From NCBI GenBank assembly GCA_041398245.1, contig JAWKVC010000004.1:124001-188000 (forward strand): DNA of 64,000 bases, written 5' to 3'. Positions 41,074-49,305 of this stretch are shown here, piece by piece. Each line of letters opens with the position of its first letter. The first letter of the stretch is position 1. The position numbers and the translations under genes were made by a program. Source of the DNA: UBA7672 sp041398245. Its GTDB lineage: Bacteria; Pseudomonadota; Alphaproteobacteria; Caulobacterales; Hyphomonadaceae. Under the pieces are notes generated by a model that saw only the letters and a program-made list of their open reading frames with translations, did not search any database and was not told the origin of the DNA.

Positions 41074-41760
41074 ATGAGCCGCCAGATCACCGTGACCGGC
41101 AAGGATGGATCGTTCGGCGCGTACATGGCCGTACCGGAAAAGCCGAACGGCGCCTCCATCGTGGTCATCCAGGAGATTTTCGGGGTCAACAAGGTGATGC
41201 GCGACACGGCCGACTGGCTGGCCGGACAGGGGTATTACGCGGTCTGCCCGGACCTGTTCTGGCGGATCGAGCCCGGCATCGACATTACCGACCAGACCGA
41301 CGCCGAATGGGAGAAGGCGTTCAGCTACTTCAAGGCGTTCAATGTCGACACCGGCATTGAGGACATCGCCGCCACCATCGCCCTGTCGCGCCAGCACGGG
41401 GCCACGAAGGTCGGCGCGGTGGGCTACTGCCTCGGCGGCCTGCTGGCCTATCTGACGGCGACCAGGACCGATGCAGAGGCTACGGTGAGCTATTACGGCG
41501 TCGGCATCGACAACTATCTGGGCGAGGCCGCCAAGGCGAAGAACCCGGCGCTACTCCACGTCGCCGAGGAGGATGGCTTCGTCTCGAAGGAGAGCCAGGC
41601 CAAGATGAAGGCCGGTCTGACCGCGCCGAACTTCCAGCTCCACTGGTATCCGGGCCGCGATCACGCCTTCGCGCGCGTCGGCGGCAAGCACTACCATGCG
41701 GGCGACGCCGCGACGGCCAACCAGCGCACGCTGGACTTCTTCCGGAAGCATCTGGGGTAG
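41074..41760 (+). CDS. Dienelactone hydrolase-family protein
   Basis: 228 residues, alpha/beta hydrolase. The start SRQITVTGKDGSFGAYMAVPEKPNGASIVVIQEIFGVN matches the DLH family, with catalytic Cys in VGAVGYCLGGLLA, Asp in the region LLHVAEEDGFV and His in YPGRDHAF. DLH-type enzymes open dienelactone or related lactones; the native substrate here is unknown. Monocistronic. Confidence 0.92.
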   Translation: MSRQITVTGKDGSFGAYMAVPEKPNGASIVVIQEIFGVNKVMRDTADWLAGQGYYAVCPDLFWRIEPGIDITDQTDAEWEKAFSYFKAFNVDTGIEDIAATIALSRQHGATKVGAVGYCLGGLLAYLTATRTDAEATVSYYGVGIDNYLGEAAKAKNPALLHVAEEDGFVSKESQAKMKAGLTAPNFQLHWYPGRDHAFARVGGKHYHAGDAATANQRTLDFFRKHLG

Positions 41761-41800
41761 GGCGACGGCGGACAGAAGCGGTATGACCGTCCGTATACGG

Positions 41801-42418
41801 TCATACCCGATAGTTGAAGCTCACCGAGACGCGCGGGGTGCTCGCGCGGTTCACTGTCACCTCGTGGCGGAGCCAGCTTTCCCACATCAGGAGGTCGCCC
41901 GCCTTCGGCGCCATGTAGATGAAACGGCGATGCGCATCGTCGGCGTCCTCGCGCGGGGCAGGCGCGGCCATCATCATGGCGAGGCGCGGGTCCTCGAACT
42001 TGAGCGACGAGGCGCCATCGGGGACTTTCACATAATAGGTCCCAGATAGTACACAGTGCGGATGGATGTGGCCGGTGTGCGAGCCGCCGGGCTCGAGCAC
42101 GTTGACCCAGATATTGTCGAGCTTCAGCCGCCGCCCGCGCAGATCCATCTGCAGCGCCGCGGCGAAGGCCTCGGCGTGGGGCTTCAGGACACGGACGAGC
42201 TGGTCGAAGGCGGTGGCGCGCTGGGGCAGGTCGTCCAGTGAGGAATAGGACGTGTAGCCCTGATAGCCGTTCTCCTTGCACCAGGCGCGGCCGGTGCGGT
42301 CTTCCTTCGCGAGCATCTTCGCCGCGTCCATCAGGTCGGCGTTGAGATCCGCCTCGCCGACGCTGGCGCGGTAGATCTCGGTGACGAAGTGGCGCGAGAG
42401 GGAAGACGGGTTGGTCAT
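41801..42418 (-). CDS. Putative 2-oxoglutarate/Fe(II) oxygenase (TIGR02466-like)
   Basis: 205 residues from ATG 42418. The region WVNVLEPGGSHTGHIHPHCVLSGTYYVKVPDGASSLKFEDPR holds the HxH-type metal ligands typical of the TIGR02466 family (2OG-FeII_Oxy_5), with the second His in LLMWESWLRHEVTVNRASTPRVSVSFNY and Arg for 2-oxoglutarate. Cytoplasmic; substrate unknown. No partner gene is implied by context. Confidence 0.85.
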   Translation of the reverse strand: MTNPSSLSRHFVTEIYRASVGEADLNADLMDAAKMLAKEDRTGRAWCKENGYQGYTSYSSLDDLPQRATAFDQLVRVLKPHAEAFAAALQMDLRGRRLKLDNIWVNVLEPGGSHTGHIHPHCVLSGTYYVKVPDGASSLKFEDPRLAMMMAAPAPREDADDAHRRFIYMAPKAGDLLMWESWLRHEVTVNRASTPRVSVSFNYRV

Positions 42419-42585
42419 GGCGCTTGGTAGGGCCGGAACGGGATGGAGGGAAGCGGGCGCACGACGTTGAGAACGGCGTCCCCACCATCCCGGCGCTTCG
42501 CGCCGGTCCATCTCCCGCGGGCAGGCCGGGGGAGGACATACGCGTGCATTGTGGCATGCTGCCCACAGCACCCGGGGGAGCCGGC

Positions 42586-42972
42586 ATGACCCAGACCGCA
42601 GCGTGGATCTTCCTTTGCGTCCTGGCCGCGCTTGGCGTGTTCCAGATTGCGCTGGCGGCCGGCGCGCCGCTGGGACGCTTCGCCTGGGGCGGGGCGCAGG
42701 CGCGGCTTCCGGCGGCGCTGAGGATCGGCAGCCTTGTCTCGCTTCTGATCTATGGCGCGTGCGCGGCGATCATCGCCGACAGGGCAGGCCTGATCGATGT
42801 TGTCGGCGATGATGTGAGCGGCATTGGCGCGTGGGTTGTCGCCGGGTTTCTGACGCTCGGCGTTGTGATGAATGCGATTTCGCGCTCGGCGCCGGAGCGT
42901 TTCACCATGACACCGGTCGCGTTTGTGCTTGCGGCGTCGGCCTATGTCGTAGCCGCGAGCCCGCCCGTCTAA
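42586..42972 (+). CDS. Small integral membrane protein, DUF3995-like
   Basis: 128 residues from ATG 42586, with GGGGGAG upstream. Four hydrophobic segments are visible: AAWIFLCVLAALGVFQIALA, SLVSLLIYGACAAIIA, VVAGFLTLGVVMNAI and FVLAASAYVVAA. The start-to-end pattern (AAGAPLGRFAWGGAQARLPAALRIGSL, NAISRSAPER) resembles the DUF3995 family of four-helix membrane proteins. Function unknown; the longer frame from 42424 is not used. Confidence 0.72.
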   Translation: MTQTAAWIFLCVLAALGVFQIALAAGAPLGRFAWGGAQARLPAALRIGSLVSLLIYGACAAIIADRAGLIDVVGDDVSGIGAWVVAGFLTLGVVMNAISRSAPERFTMTPVAFVLAASAYVVAASPPV

Positions 42973-43128
42973 AATCCTTCACAGCTGGTTTCGATCGCGC
43001 GCGCGTCTCAAGAAAAATAGTTCGCGCGATTTTTCGCCGAATGTCTGTCGCGCGCGCCGATCTTGAGATGTTGGAAACCCGCCTGATCGACACTTGCTCC
43101 GTGGGCGGAAGAAAGGAGCAGGTTTCGT

Positions 43129-43350
43129 ATGAACCTTTACCCGGCGTGCGATGCAGAGCGGCAAGCGGAACACACGGACACCAACAGGAGAAACAAGCGA
43201 GTCTGGACGATCGACGAATTGAGAATGCGGCTGGGCGTAGCGGCGCCGGCCAGCGAGGCGGAAGGCGAGAAGCGGACGAAACGCAGCGAACCGGAGATGC
43301 GGCAGAAGCCAAGGATCGTGAAGCGGGGCATGGCGCCCGCAATGGCTTGA
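43129..43350 (+). CDS. Small hypothetical protein
   Basis: 73 residues from ATG 43129, with AGGAG 10 nt upstream. Very polar and basic (MNLYPACDAERQAEHTDTNR, then KRVWTIDELRMRLGV), no signal or membrane segment. The sequence before it holds an interrupted inverted repeat, and a strong terminator follows the gene, so it is transcribed as a unit. Unknown family; the gene status is supported by RBS and terminator only. Confidence 0.45.
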   Translation: MNLYPACDAERQAEHTDTNRRNKRVWTIDELRMRLGVAAPASEAEGEKRTKRSEPEMRQKPRIVKRGMAPAMA

Positions 43351-43386
43351 GCGCCCGGCGCGACTGACACCACAGACTGAAAAAGC

Positions 43387-43418
43387 AAACCCCGCTCGCG
43401 GTGAGGCGAGCGGGGTTT
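43387..43418. terminator. Bidirectional intrinsic terminator
   Basis: A 13-bp stem AAACCCCGCTCGC (43387-43399) pairs with GCGAGCGGGGTTT (43406-43418) around a 6-nt loop. GTTTTT follows on the plus strand; GCTTTTT follows on the minus strand. It serves both the small plus-strand gene and the convergent rho operon. Confidence 0.9.
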
Positions 43419-43442
43419 GTTTTTGTGTACTGACCTTCAGGC

Positions 43443-44732
43443 CTAGTTGTTCATGGCCTGGAAGAATTCGGAATTGGTCTTGGTCTGCTTGATCTTGTCG
43501 AGCAGGAACTCGATCGCATCCTGGGCGCCCATCGGGTTGAGGATGCGGCGCAGGATGTAGATCTTCTGAAGTTCCTTGCCGTCGGTGAGCAGCTCCTCTT
43601 TCCGTGTGCCGGACTTGAGGATGTCGATGGCCGGGAAGACGCGCTTGTCGGCGACCTTGCGGTCGAGGATGATTTCCGAGTTACCGGTGCCCTTGAATTC
43701 CTCGAAGATGACTTCGTCCATGCGGCTGCCGGTGTCGATCAGCGCGGTGGCGATGATGGTGAGCGAGCCGCCTTCCTCAAGGTTACGCGCGGCGCCGAAG
43801 AAGCGCTTCGGCTTCTGCAGCGCGTTGGCGTCGACGCCGCCCGTGAGGACCTTGCCGGAGGAGGGGACGACCGTGTTGTAGGCGCGGCCGAGGCGCGTGA
43901 TCGAGTCGAGCAGGATGACGACGTCGCGGCCGTGTTCAGCCAGACGCTTCGCTTTCTCGATCACCATCTCGGCGACAGCGACGTGGCGCGAGGCCGGTTC
44001 GTCGAAGGTGGAGGAGATGACCTCGCCCTTCACCGAACGCTGCATGTCGGTGACTTCCTCGGGACGTTCGTCGATGAGGAGCACGATCAGATAGCACTCG
44101 GGATGATTTTCCGCGATCGACTGCGCGATGTTCTGCAGGAGGACGGTCTTGCCGGTTCTCGGGGGAGCGACAATAAGCGCGCGCTGGCCCTTGCCGATCG
44201 GGGCGACGATGTCGATGACGCGGCCGGAGCGATCCTTCTTGGTCGGATCCTGCGGCTCCATCGAGAGGCGCTTGTCCGGATAGAGCGGGGTGAGGTTGTC
44301 GAACGGCACCTTGTGGCGGGCGCGCTCGGGATCCTCGAAATTGATCTGGGAGACGCGGACGAGGGCGAAGTAGCGTTCGCCGTCGCGGGGGCCGCGGATG
44401 GTGCCTTCGACCGTGTCGCCCGTACGCAGGCCGAGTTTCCGGATCTGCTGGGGCGCGACGTAGATGTCGTCGGGGCCGGCGAGGTAGTTGGACTGCGGCG
44501 AGCGCAGGAAGCCGAAACCGTCGGGCAGGACCTCGATCACGCCGGCGCCGATGATCTCGACATCGCGCTCGGAGAGTTCCTTGAGGACCGCGAACATCAG
44601 CTCCTGCTTGGACAGGAGGGACGCGCCTTCGACTTCAAGCTCCTCGGCCTCGGCGAGGAGTTCGCCGGGGGTTTTCTTCTTGAGGTCGTTGAGGAGCACG
44701 CGTTCGTGCACTTCGGTCACGTCTTCAGTCAT
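43443..44732 (-). CDS. rho: Transcription termination factor Rho
   Basis: 429 residues, normal size for Rho without large insertions. The N-terminal helical and OSB domain (GELLAEAEELEVEGASLLSKQELMFAVLKEL, EVLPDGFGFLRSPQSNYLAGPDDIYVAPQQIRK) precedes the ATPase with Walker A (APPRTGKTVLLQNIAQSI), Walker B (DVVILLDSITRL) and the Q/R loop regions. It ends Rho-dependent transcripts as a hexamer. Last in the direction hemE-hemH-hemJ-rho, with 189 nt between hemJ and rho. Confidence 0.98.
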   Translation of the reverse strand: MTEDVTEVHERVLLNDLKKKTPGELLAEAEELEVEGASLLSKQELMFAVLKELSERDVEIIGAGVIEVLPDGFGFLRSPQSNYLAGPDDIYVAPQQIRKLGLRTGDTVEGTIRGPRDGERYFALVRVSQINFEDPERARHKVPFDNLTPLYPDKRLSMEPQDPTKKDRSGRVIDIVAPIGKGQRALIVAPPRTGKTVLLQNIAQSIAENHPECYLIVLLIDERPEEVTDMQRSVKGEVISSTFDEPASRHVAVAEMVIEKAKRLAEHGRDVVILLDSITRLGRAYNTVVPSSGKVLTGGVDANALQKPKRFFGAARNLEEGGSLTIIATALIDTGSRMDEVIFEEFKGTGNSEIILDRKVADKRVFPAIDILKSGTRKEELLTDGKELQKIYILRRILNPMGAQDAIEFLLDKIKQTKTNSEFFQAMNN

Positions 44733-44921
44733 CGCGGCCAGTCATGTTCAAGGTGGCTTGTCCGGGAGTCCGCGCGCAGAGCGCCAGAGGGCGTGTAGCG
44801 ACGGGCTGAAGGACAATCGGGATGGGATGCCGGCCGGACGGCCGACGGCGGCTTTTAGACCGCCAAATGCCTGTACGGTCAAGCGGAAAGCCCTGTCGGC
44901 GCCTGGCCGTACAGGCAGGAT

Positions 44922-45371
44922 TTAGGTCGCCGAGAAGGGCTCGACAACCACCATGATCACCGCCGCGATGGCGATCAGCATGGGAATTTCGTTGAGCATG
45001 CGCAGCTTGCGCGGCTCGATCGGGCGCTCGCCGCGGCCGATCTTCCGGCCGATGCCGATGAGCCAGCCATGGAAGCCGGAGAGGATCACAACGAGGACAA
45101 TTTTCGCCCAGAACCAAGGCTGTATGTGGAGGTAGTCCCACCGGATGGAGATCAGCAGCAGGCCCATCAGCCAGGTGAGGATCATGGTCGGATTGACGAT
45201 GATCCTGCGGGTAGCGTTGGCGGCCTTGTCCATTGCGGATTCGAAACGTTCATCGCCCTGCGCCTCGAGCCGGTAAACCAGCAAGCGCGGATAGATCAGC
45301 ATGCCGGCCATCCAGGCGATGACCGCGATGATGTGGATCGCGCGGACCCAGTTGTAGTCGAGCCAGTCCAT
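44922..45371 (-). CDS. hemJ: Protoporphyrinogen oxidase HemJ
   Basis: 149 residues with four to five membrane helices (AIHIIAVIAWMAGMLIYPRLLVYRLE, IVNPTMILTWLMGLLLI, WFWAKIVLVVILSGFHGWLIG, MLIAIAAVIMVVVEPF). The conserved His in AIHIIAV and Arg/His residues around GFHGW fit HemJ, the oxygen-independent-type protoporphyrinogen IX oxidase common in Alphaproteobacteria. Its place directly after hemE and hemH supports the call. Confidence 0.93.
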   Translation of the reverse strand: MDWLDYNWVRAIHIIAVIAWMAGMLIYPRLLVYRLEAQGDERFESAMDKAANATRRIIVNPTMILTWLMGLLLISIRWDYLHIQPWFWAKIVLVVILSGFHGWLIGIGRKIGRGERPIEPRKLRMLNEIPMLIAIAAVIMVVVEPFSAT

Positions 45372-45385
45372 GAACCCTCGCCCCT

Positions 45386-46432
45386 TCAGGCCGCCTTGTT
45401 AGCCGCTGGGCGGTGGTTGGGACAGTCCTTCCAGTTGGCCGGGCAGATGCGGCCGCCGCAGCTCGAGCGGATCTCGCCGGGCTGTTCGGGCAGGGCGGCT
45501 TCGACCAGGTCGGCCAGCGTCTGGATGAAGCCCTGATCGATGCCGAGGGCCGGGGCGCGCAGGTAATGCTTCACGCCATGTTTTTCGGCGAGGTGGCGAT
45601 ACTCGATGTCGAGCTCGACCAGCGTCTCGATGTGTTCGGACACAAAGGCGATGGGGGAGAGCAGGATGGCCTTGCCCGCATCGGCGGCCTTGGTGATGCT
45701 TTCCTCGGTCGCGGGGCCGATCCATTTCAGCGGGCCGACGCGCGACTGGTAGCAGATCTCGATCTCCCAGTCGGACGGCAGATGCGGCTTCAGCTTTTCG
45801 ACGGTGCGTTCGACCTGCCACTGGTACGGATCGCCCGCCTTCACGACGATTTCCGGAAGACCGTGCGCCGAGAGCAGACAGCGGACATTCGCGGGCTTGC
45901 CGGCGGCTTCCCAGGTTTCGATCAGCTTGCGCGCGTGGGCGGCGATGAAGGCCTCGCCATCGGGATAGCAGCAGACGGTGACGCCCGCCGGCCCGCCGGC
46001 GTCGCGCCAGGATTTGAGCGAGGACGCCGTCGTGGTGGACGAGAACTGCGGATAGAGCGGCAGGAGAATGATGCGGTCCGGCGCCCACGCCTTCACATCG
46101 CGCACAGCGTCGGCCGCATAGGGCTTCCAGTAGCGCATGGCGATGAAGCTCTTTGCGGCAAGACCGCGACGGGTCAGCTCGGCATCGAGCGCTTCGGCCT
46201 GTTTCCGCGTTTCCGGAAGCAGGGGAGAGCCGCCGCCCATGCGGGCGTAGTTCTCGCGGGCCAGCGGCGCGCGCGACTTCGAGATCAGACGCGAAACGAA
46301 GAACCGCACCGGGGCGGGCGAACGGATGATCGCGGGATCGCTGAACAGGTTCTTGAGGAAGGGCTGCACGTCGTCGGGCCCGTCGGGCCCGCCGAGATTG
46401 AACAGCACGACAGCGATCTTCTCTCCGCTCAC
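45386..46432 (-). CDS. hemH: Ferrochelatase with Cys-rich C-terminus
   Basis: 348 residues. VLFNLGGPDGPDDVQPFLKNLFSDP, ARENYARMGGGSPLLPETRKQAEAL, LLSAHGLPE (catalytic His) and VSEHIETLVELDIEYRHLAEK (His/Glu) match HemH, which inserts Fe(II) into protoporphyrin IX at the membrane. The C-terminal SSCGGRICPANWKDCPNH carries three Cys, consistent with the [2Fe-2S] cluster known in the Caulobacter enzyme. Overlaps hemE by ATGA. Confidence 0.96.
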   Translation of the reverse strand: MSGEKIAVVLFNLGGPDGPDDVQPFLKNLFSDPAIIRSPAPVRFFVSRLISKSRAPLARENYARMGGGSPLLPETRKQAEALDAELTRRGLAAKSFIAMRYWKPYAADAVRDVKAWAPDRIILLPLYPQFSSTTTASSLKSWRDAGGPAGVTVCCYPDGEAFIAAHARKLIETWEAAGKPANVRCLLSAHGLPEIVVKAGDPYQWQVERTVEKLKPHLPSDWEIEICYQSRVGPLKWIGPATEESITKAADAGKAILLSPIAFVSEHIETLVELDIEYRHLAEKHGVKHYLRAPALGIDQGFIQTLADLVEAALPEQPGEIRSSCGGRICPANWKDCPNHRPAANKAA

Positions 46433-47460
46433 GCGGCGCTCCTGATCGCCTTGAGCACCGATTCCACATGGGGAATCGGCGTTTCCGGCGTGACGCCGTG
46501 GCCGAGATTGAAGATGTGGGGACGACCCTTGAGCGCGGCGATGATCTCGCCGACGCGCGCTTCAAGATCCGGCCCGCCAGCGACCAGGCGCATCGGATCG
46601 AGATTGCCCTGGACCGCCATGCCCTTCGGAAGCAAGGCGTCGATCCGCTTCAACGGGATTGCCGTATCGAGACCCACCGCGTTCACGCCTGTCCGCTCCG
46701 CATAATCCACCGCCAGCAATCCCGCGCCGCGCGGAAAGCCGAGGATCGGCTGTTTCACACCCAGGGCGCGCACGCGTTCTACGAGTTTGCGCGTCGGGGA
46801 GATCACCCAGCGGTCGAACGCATCTTCCGGCAGGCCTTCGGCCCAGCTTTCGAACAGCATCAATGCATCCGCGCCGGCGTCGGCCTGCATCCTGAGATAG
46901 TGCGCCGAGGCTTCGACCAGCTGGTCGAGCATGCCATCGAGTTCGGCCGGATTCCGGTAGCCGAACTTGCGGGCGTCGGCCTTGTCTGTGCCGCCGCGGC
47001 CTTCAATGGCGTAGACGCCGACCGTCCAGGGCGAACCGGCAAAGCCGATCAGCGTTGTGGAATTGTCCAGCGCAGCGCGAACGCGTTCGACCGTTTCGCC
47101 GACCGGTGACAGGCGCGAGAGAATCTTCTCCATCGGGACATTGGCGAGATCGCTGGCCTTCGTGGCCGGATCGACGCGCGGGCCTTCGCCTTCGAGGAAG
47201 CGGACATTCCGCCCCATCGCATCGAGCACCAGCAGGATGTCGGCAAAGAGGATCGCGCCGTCCATGCCATAGCGCCGGACCGGCTGCAGCGTCGCTTCGG
47301 CGGCGAGGGAAGGGGAATAGCAGAAATCGAGGAAGTCGCGCGCCCGGGCGCGAAGCTCGCGATACTCGGGCAGGTGCCGTCCTGCCTGACGCATCATCCA
47401 TACGGGAACAGGATCGATCCTTTCCCCGTTGAGCACTCTAAGCAGTCTGCGGTCTTTCAA
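46429..47460 (-). CDS. hemE: Uroporphyrinogen decarboxylase
   Basis: 343 residues. PVWMMRQAGRHLPEYRELRARARDF (Arg-rich substrate loop), FADILLVLDAMGRNVRFLEGEGPR (catalytic Asp), FAGSPWTVGVYAIEGRGG and GHGVTPETPI are the HemE signatures. It removes four carboxyls from uroporphyrinogen III. It starts right beside oriC and is transcribed away from it, as in Caulobacter. Confidence 0.97.
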   Translation of the reverse strand: MKDRRLLRVLNGERIDPVPVWMMRQAGRHLPEYRELRARARDFLDFCYSPSLAAEATLQPVRRYGMDGAILFADILLVLDAMGRNVRFLEGEGPRVDPATKASDLANVPMEKILSRLSPVGETVERVRAALDNSTTLIGFAGSPWTVGVYAIEGRGGTDKADARKFGYRNPAELDGMLDQLVEASAHYLRMQADAGADALMLFESWAEGLPEDAFDRWVISPTRKLVERVRALGVKQPILGFPRGAGLLAVDYAERTGVNAVGLDTAIPLKRIDALLPKGMAVQGNLDPMRLVAGGPDLEARVGEIIAALKGRPHIFNLGHGVTPETPIPHVESVLKAIRSAA

Positions 47461-47625
47461 GCGTCACCCGGATTGCGCGGAGGAGAGAAGAGAAATCTTG
47501 AATCTGAATCTAGAAGAGTCTGGTGGTGTATAGTCACTTGATAAGTGGGAGAGCACCTCTCTCCCCAATCGCTCCACACAACCACTCACCGTGAATCGTC
47601 TTACGTTCCGACTCCGTCCCCGATC

Positions 47626-47640
47626 TTAACGTTTCATTTA
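47626..47640. promoter_or_regulatory. Degenerate CtrA box in oriC
   Basis: TTAA-N7-TTTA (47626-47629 and 47637-47640), one mismatch from the CtrA consensus TTAA-N7-TTAA, just left of the perfect box. Weak on its own, supported by its neighbour. Confidence 0.5.
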
Positions 47641-47648
47641 CCTCTTCG

Positions 47649-47663
47649 TTAACAAGCCCTTAA
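47649..47663. promoter_or_regulatory. Perfect CtrA-binding box in oriC
   Basis: TTAACAAGCCCTTAA: TTAA at 47649-47652 and 47660-47663 separated by 7 nt, the exact TTAA-N7-TTAA site of the cell-cycle regulator CtrA, which represses replication at Cori in Caulobacter. Confidence 0.85.
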
Positions 47664-47778
47664 CGAGAGTCGAGTCCCCCGGATGCGACTCATGGGCGCC
47701 GAATCGAAGAGTCTTTTCAACGCTCTCCACCTGTCGAAAACCATGTGAGCGGATCGTGCACCGAATCCGCCGCTGCGC

Positions 47779-47787
47779 TTGTCCACA
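47779..47787 (+). promoter_or_regulatory. DnaA box in oriC (one mismatch)
   Basis: TTGTCCACA differs from the consensus TTATCCACA at one base. A weaker match in the opposite orientation (TGTGGAATG) overlaps the ppsR start at 47846-47854. Confidence 0.65.
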
Positions 47788-47851
47788 ATCCACTCCCAGC
47801 GGTATTGGGGAATTGGTTCATAACCCGGGGCCGGCCTCTCAAAGCTGTGGA

Positions 47852-48706
47852 ATGACGTACGAGACCTATTTCAACGTTCACCTGGTCTCGGATTCGACCG
47901 GCGAGACGCTGAACGCAGTCATGCGGGCGGCCTGCGCCCAGTTCGACAATATCGCCCCGCTCGAGCACAACTACTATCTGGTGCGGAGCCCCAAACAGCT
48001 CGACCGCGTGCTGCGCGAGATCGAGGCCGCGCCGGGGGTCGTTCTCTATACCATCACCGACGAGGAGCTGCGGACGCGGCTGGAGGAGCGCTGCCGCGAG
48101 GTGGGCTCGCCCACGCTGGCCGTGATCGATCCGGCGGTGAACATGCTGTCGCGCTATCTCGGCCTCAAATCGGCGCACAAGGTCGCCGGCCAGTACCATC
48201 TGGACGCCGAATACTTCCAGCGCATCGAGACCATCAATTTCGCGCTCCAGCACGATGACGGCCAGCATACCGACGAGCTGCGCGAGGCGGACGTCGTGCT
48301 GGTGGGCGTGTCGCGGACATCGAAGACGCCAACCTGCGTCTATCTCGGCAACCGGGGGATCAAGGCCGCCAACGTGCCGCTGGTGCCGGGCGTGGATGTT
48401 CCCGACGTGCTGACCGGGCCCAACGCGCCGCTCGTCGTCGGGTTGAAGATTTCGCCTGACCGGCTGGTGCAGATCCGGCGGCATCGCCTGCTGTCGCTGA
48501 ATGAGAGCGCCGACACGGCCTATGCTGATGAGGAGATCGTGCGCGGCGAGATCGTCGAGGCCAACCGGCTGTTCGCGCGCATGCGGTGGCCGACGATCGA
48601 TGTGAGCCGCCGGTCGGTCGAGGAAACCGCCGCGGCGATCCTCAACATCATCCAGGACTACAATGCGAAGGCCGATCTTGAGGCCGGCGAGGACGCCGCA
48701 TCGTGA
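47852..48706 (+). CDS. ppsR: Pyruvate,water/orthophosphate dikinase regulatory protein (DUF299)
   Basis: 284 residues from ATG 47852; the longer frame from 47756 would run through oriC elements. FNVHLVSDSTGETLNAVMRAACAQF, DVVLVGVSRTSKTPTCVYLGNRGIKAANVPLVPG (P-loop GVSRTSKTP) and IEEE-type end VSRRSVEETAAAIL match the bifunctional kinase/phosphorylase that controls PEP synthase or PPDK. It borders oriC and is transcribed away from it, like the Caulobacter counterpart (RP001). The first gene of ppsR-maf-aroE-coaE. Confidence 0.95.
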   Translation: MTYETYFNVHLVSDSTGETLNAVMRAACAQFDNIAPLEHNYYLVRSPKQLDRVLREIEAAPGVVLYTITDEELRTRLEERCREVGSPTLAVIDPAVNMLSRYLGLKSAHKVAGQYHLDAEYFQRIETINFALQHDDGQHTDELREADVVLVGVSRTSKTPTCVYLGNRGIKAANVPLVPGVDVPDVLTGPNAPLVVGLKISPDRLVQIRRHRLLSLNESADTAYADEEIVRGEIVEANRLFARMRWPTIDVSRRSVEETAAAILNIIQDYNAKADLEAGEDAAS

Positions 48707-49305
48707 GCCAGACGCTGCCGCTCATCCTCGCCTCCAAGAGCAAGGCGCGCGCGGCCGTGCTGCGCGGGGCAGGGCTGGCGTTCGAGCAGGTGGGGTCTGG
48801 CGTTGACGAGGATGCGCTGAAGGAGGCGCTGCGGGCCGAAGGCGCCAGCGTGGCGAAACAGGCGGATCTGCTGGCGGAAACCAAGGCGCTGAAGGTTTCT
48901 GTGTCGCACGCCGGGATCGTATTGGGCTGCGACCAGATGCTGGATCTCGACGGCGTCGGGTTCGACAAGGCGTCCACCCGCGAAGGGGCGCGCGATGTGC
49001 TGCGCCGCCTGCGCGGGAAAACGCATGTGCTGCAGGGCGCGATCGTGGCGTGCATCGAAGGCGCGCCGGTGTGGCGGCATCTGGCCCAGCCCAAGCTGGC
49101 GATGCGGGATTTCTCGGATGCGTTCCTTGAAAGCTATCTCGACCGGATCGGCGAGGCGGCGTTCGAGAGCGTGGGTTGCTATCAGCTTGAAGGGCTGGGC
49201 GCGCAGCTGTTCGAGCGGATCGACGGGGATTATTTCTCCATTCTCGGCATGCCGCTGCTGCCGCTGATGGGATGGCTGCGCGATCGCGGCGCGCTGGCGA
49301 CATGA
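48703..49305 (+). CDS. maf: Maf-family nucleotide pyrophosphatase
   Basis: 200 residues from GTG 48703, overlapping the ppsR stop as GTGA. LPLILASKSKARAAVLRGAGLAFE, ADLLAETKALKVS, VLGCDQMLDLDG (catalytic Asp) and YQLEGLGAQLFERIDGDYFSILGMPLLPLMGWL fit the Maf/HAM1-like house-cleaning pyrophosphatases. The specific subgroup is not assigned. Translationally coupled to aroE. Confidence 0.93.
   Translation: MSQTLPLILASKSKARAAVLRGAGLAFEQVGSGVDEDALKEALRAEGASVAKQADLLAETKALKVSVSHAGIVLGCDQMLDLDGVGFDKASTREGARDVLRRLRGKTHVLQGAIVACIEGAPVWRHLAQPKLAMRDFSDAFLESYLDRIGEAAFESVGCYQLEGLGAQLFERIDGDYFSILGMPLLPLMGWLRDRGALAT

Larger units (their letters stand above)
47461..47851. other. oriC: Predicted chromosomal origin of replication (oriC)
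   Basis: The hemE-ppsR intergenic region, the position of Cori in Caulobacter. It is AT-rich compared with neighbours and holds no plausible gene. It contains eleven GANTC sites (starting at 47500, 47506, 47516, 47593, 47610, 47667, 47672, 47687, 47701, 47709 and 47763), about 1.5 being expected by chance in this length; a perfect CtrA box; and a DnaA box with one mismatch. Flanking genes diverge from it. Together these make a strong case for oriC; unwinding element and other DnaA sites were not mapped. Confidence 0.88.
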
